A stretch of 64,000 bases of DNA, taken from positions 310,001-374,000 of the forward strand of contig VZSE01013366.1 of assembly GCA_013398275.1 (NCBI GenBank), written 5' to 3'. The notes below the pieces were generated by a model. It was not told where the DNA came from. It saw only the letters and a list, made by a program, of their open reading frames with translations, and ran no database searches. The position numbers were made by a program, and so were the translations under genes. This document shows, piece after piece, positions 61,701 to 64,000 of this stretch; position 1 is the first letter of the stretch, and each line of letters starts with the position of its first letter. The stretch is from Promerops cafer. Taxonomy: Eukaryota; Chordata; Aves; Passeriformes; Nectariniidae.

Positions 61701-64000
61701 CCCAGGAAGCTAAAGGCAAACCATGTAAAAGGAGAACAGCTGAAAATCCTTGTGAGTCTCCAGTCCTCAAAAAGAAAGCAGCCTTCACTCCCTCACCACT
61801 GCACACCCACTGCTTCACTCCTCACCCACTGCTCTCATTTTCTTTGGGCTTCTATATAAAACTATGAAATATTAATTATAACTCTTATCCACTGAGAGAG
61901 TGACTTGTTCCCAGAGTAGTGAAGGAAAGCATCCTTACTGAAAAAATGAAGCATTTGTTGCTAATTGTTCTGTTGGTTTAAACTTACTGCTCTGTAAAAA
62001 TGGCAAGGGTATGCCAAAGCAAATCTGGAAATGGCAGGTTTTTTTCATAGGATAGGCATTCTCTCCTATGACAAGCTCTGGCCCTAAGATACAGAATCCT
62101 TACAGGTAAATAAATGAGAAGGGGGAAAAAGCATGGAAAGAAAAGCATGGATTATATGATATTTATTGCAGGTCTCAGGGTTTTTCTTAGTGTACTGAAT
62201 TATAGGAAAATGAAGCCTTGGATTGCATTGCTTTCTCATATGTTGTATGTATTCCTTGCATGAAAGATGCTATGCAAATGTATCATCAACTTTGGCCTTT
62301 GCTTTTGCTGAGAAGTAAAATAATCTTTAATTGTGTACGCATATATGCTTGTCAGCATGTACTGGGAGCAGTTCTCAAACTGCAGCATGTGACTGGTTGT
62401 AGGAGATTCTTCGTGGAAAAGAAACCCAAAATTGCCCAAATATTTGTGGGTGCCACTTCTTCCCTTGCCCATGGAGTCCTTAGCACACAGGAGGGTGATC
62501 CAGTTCCACGGCACATCAGCAGCCCCTGCCCACAAAGCTGACCCAGCTGAAGTTATCTCCTTTAATGAGGGTGCCAGGGCTGAAACTTGAGGAATTATCT
62601 AGCAGAAGGTTAAAAAATCAGAGAGAGAAATTGAATCTTTCCTAACGAACTGCTCCCAGTTGCAGCACCACTGCTTTCCTGCGTTTGTATGGCCCATTGA
62701 TCTTCCAGGGGAATGTTTTCATTGCTGTGTATTCGTTTTCTTTTCCTGTCACCCCTCCAAAGGAGGTTGCTGCTGCTGCTTTGCCTAAGGAATTCCAGTC
62801 TTTCAGCAGAGGCACTCGGTTTTGCTGTCAGAGTTCCTTACCCGCCCGGTGTCTGGTGCCCTTTCTCTGTGCTGGTGGGCGGTGTCTCTGCTGAGCGTCA
62901 GCAGTTCAGGGGCTGCCTGTGCTCAAGTGAATCAGCTCCGAGGGAGCTTGGCTGAGCTGCACGAAACCTGCTCAAGCATTTGCATCTATGCCATGGTTAA
63001 TCTCTAAATAATAATTTGGATAAGATGGGAAATGTTTACATGGAGAATGCATCAGCTGCCACATGTGAAGTGGCATTGGTGAAATGTCAGGGAAAGGGCA
63101 GTATTTTTGATTTCTTTGAAGTGATCCAAATCTTTAAGTGAGGGTCTTCCTTCCAGTTTTACCTTCTTCTCTGTTACCCTTGAGAAAATCAACATGGAAT
63201 TTCTGATAGATGAACCAGAAAGTCACAGCAAAAATCATGTTGGACTTTTTTTTTTTGTTAGGATGATGACTTTCACTGAAAGTATCAGCCAAGATTTAGG
63301 GGTTTGAATGGGTGACATCAGTTATAAAACTTCTCTTTTACATGTCTTTAATTCTGAAATGTTTATTTTTTTCCACAGTTACTCTGTGGTTTATTTCCCC
63401 CATTATTTTCTATTTTTATCCATGGCACAAAATGTTACTGGTTACCTTTTCACTTGTAAGCTCTGGTAGTACAGAGCTATACATTGAAATTGGTACTGTA
63501 GCTGCAAGGCTGTGGTGGATTTACATCTATCATCTTGCCTGAGCTGTCTGGGTCAGTAAGAAACAGCTTGAGAGGTGTAGATAAAGTTTACTGTTCCTTT
63601 CTTTCAGAGCAGTGTCATTTCAGGGACTTCTCTGGACCTTACTGACAGAAGATTTGCCTGAGAGGTGGTGTGGTCTTGAAACATGGTCCTTATTTCATAC
63701 CTGGAGCTAGCAATACAAAAATCTGATTATTAAAATTATTTTTTTCCTTTAAAAAGGACATTAATTTTGGAAAAGTACTGTTGGCATTGGGCAAAACTGC
63801 TTCTCCTTCCACTCATCCTTTGACATGTGTAAGACAACAAATGGACAGAACATAACCCAGGAAGAAGCTTCTCCTGTCACTCATTGTCTATCACAGCTTT
63901 TGCCTTTTTTCCTTGTATTTTGTTTTTTGTCATTTCCTATGAAAAATGGCTTAGTATAGCCTATATAGCCCTTCCTCAGATTCACAACACTTAAGAATTA
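58733..64000. other. Unique non-coding stretch
   Basis: No gene or recognisable repeat. Simple A-rich sequence at about 61375-61400. The short frames on both strands show no known domain. Confidence 0.55.

Noticed and set aside
1..64000. CRISPR arrays, bacterial operons, ribosome binding sites
   Set aside because: No regularly spaced direct repeats with unique spacers and no compact gene clusters. The sequence is vertebrate in character, so prokaryotic features are not expected.

Overview
The window looks like nuclear DNA from a bird, most likely a passerine. The evidence is the repeat content: CR1 LINEs in both orientations with the typical CR1 3' end, a short element with a tRNA-Ile-like head and a CR1-like tail resembling the songbird SINE TguSINE1, and long ERV-type LTRs without internal viral genes. 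Base composition is mostly AT-rich, with short GC-rich islands that fall almost entirely inside repeats. I found no intact host protein-coding gene, no tRNA or rRNA gene and no CRISPR array. The open frames outside repeats are short, have no recognisable domain, and are about what chance predicts for this length. The window is best read as intergenic or deep intronic sequence.

Layout: 1-10880 is unique non-coding sequence with one unexplained exon-like frame near 4.35-4.6 kb. A decayed LTR on the minus strand occupies about 10881-11850. An old CR1 remnant lies near 16.6-16.9 kb. A complete solo LTR of about 1.4 kb with a perfect 5-bp target duplication lies at 23919-25319. A second, inverted copy of that LTR starts at 29346 inside a plus-strand CR1 and runs into a 978-base assembly gap, after which the CR1 resumes (30629-31051). 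The SINE lies at 33693-33834, and CR1 3' fragments lie near 35.15-35.3 kb (plus) and 36.85-37.36 kb (minus). Another solo LTR spans 42250-42812. A nearly full-length but inactive minus-strand CR1 covers about 47643-51625, with recognisable ORF1 (esterase-like), endonuclease and reverse transcriptase parts and a 257-base gap. A composite (AC)n microsatellite lies at 58498-58732. The rest is unique sequence in which I see nothing assignable.

No genes work together here; the history of the window is one of transposon insertion and decay. The observations most worth checking are the LTR nested in a CR1 across an assembly gap whose stated length looks too short, a 173-bp near-identical block shared by two inverted CR1 copies exactly beside the two gaps, and an in-frame 30-bp duplication in the CR1 endonuclease. 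I do not see a new biological system in this window.
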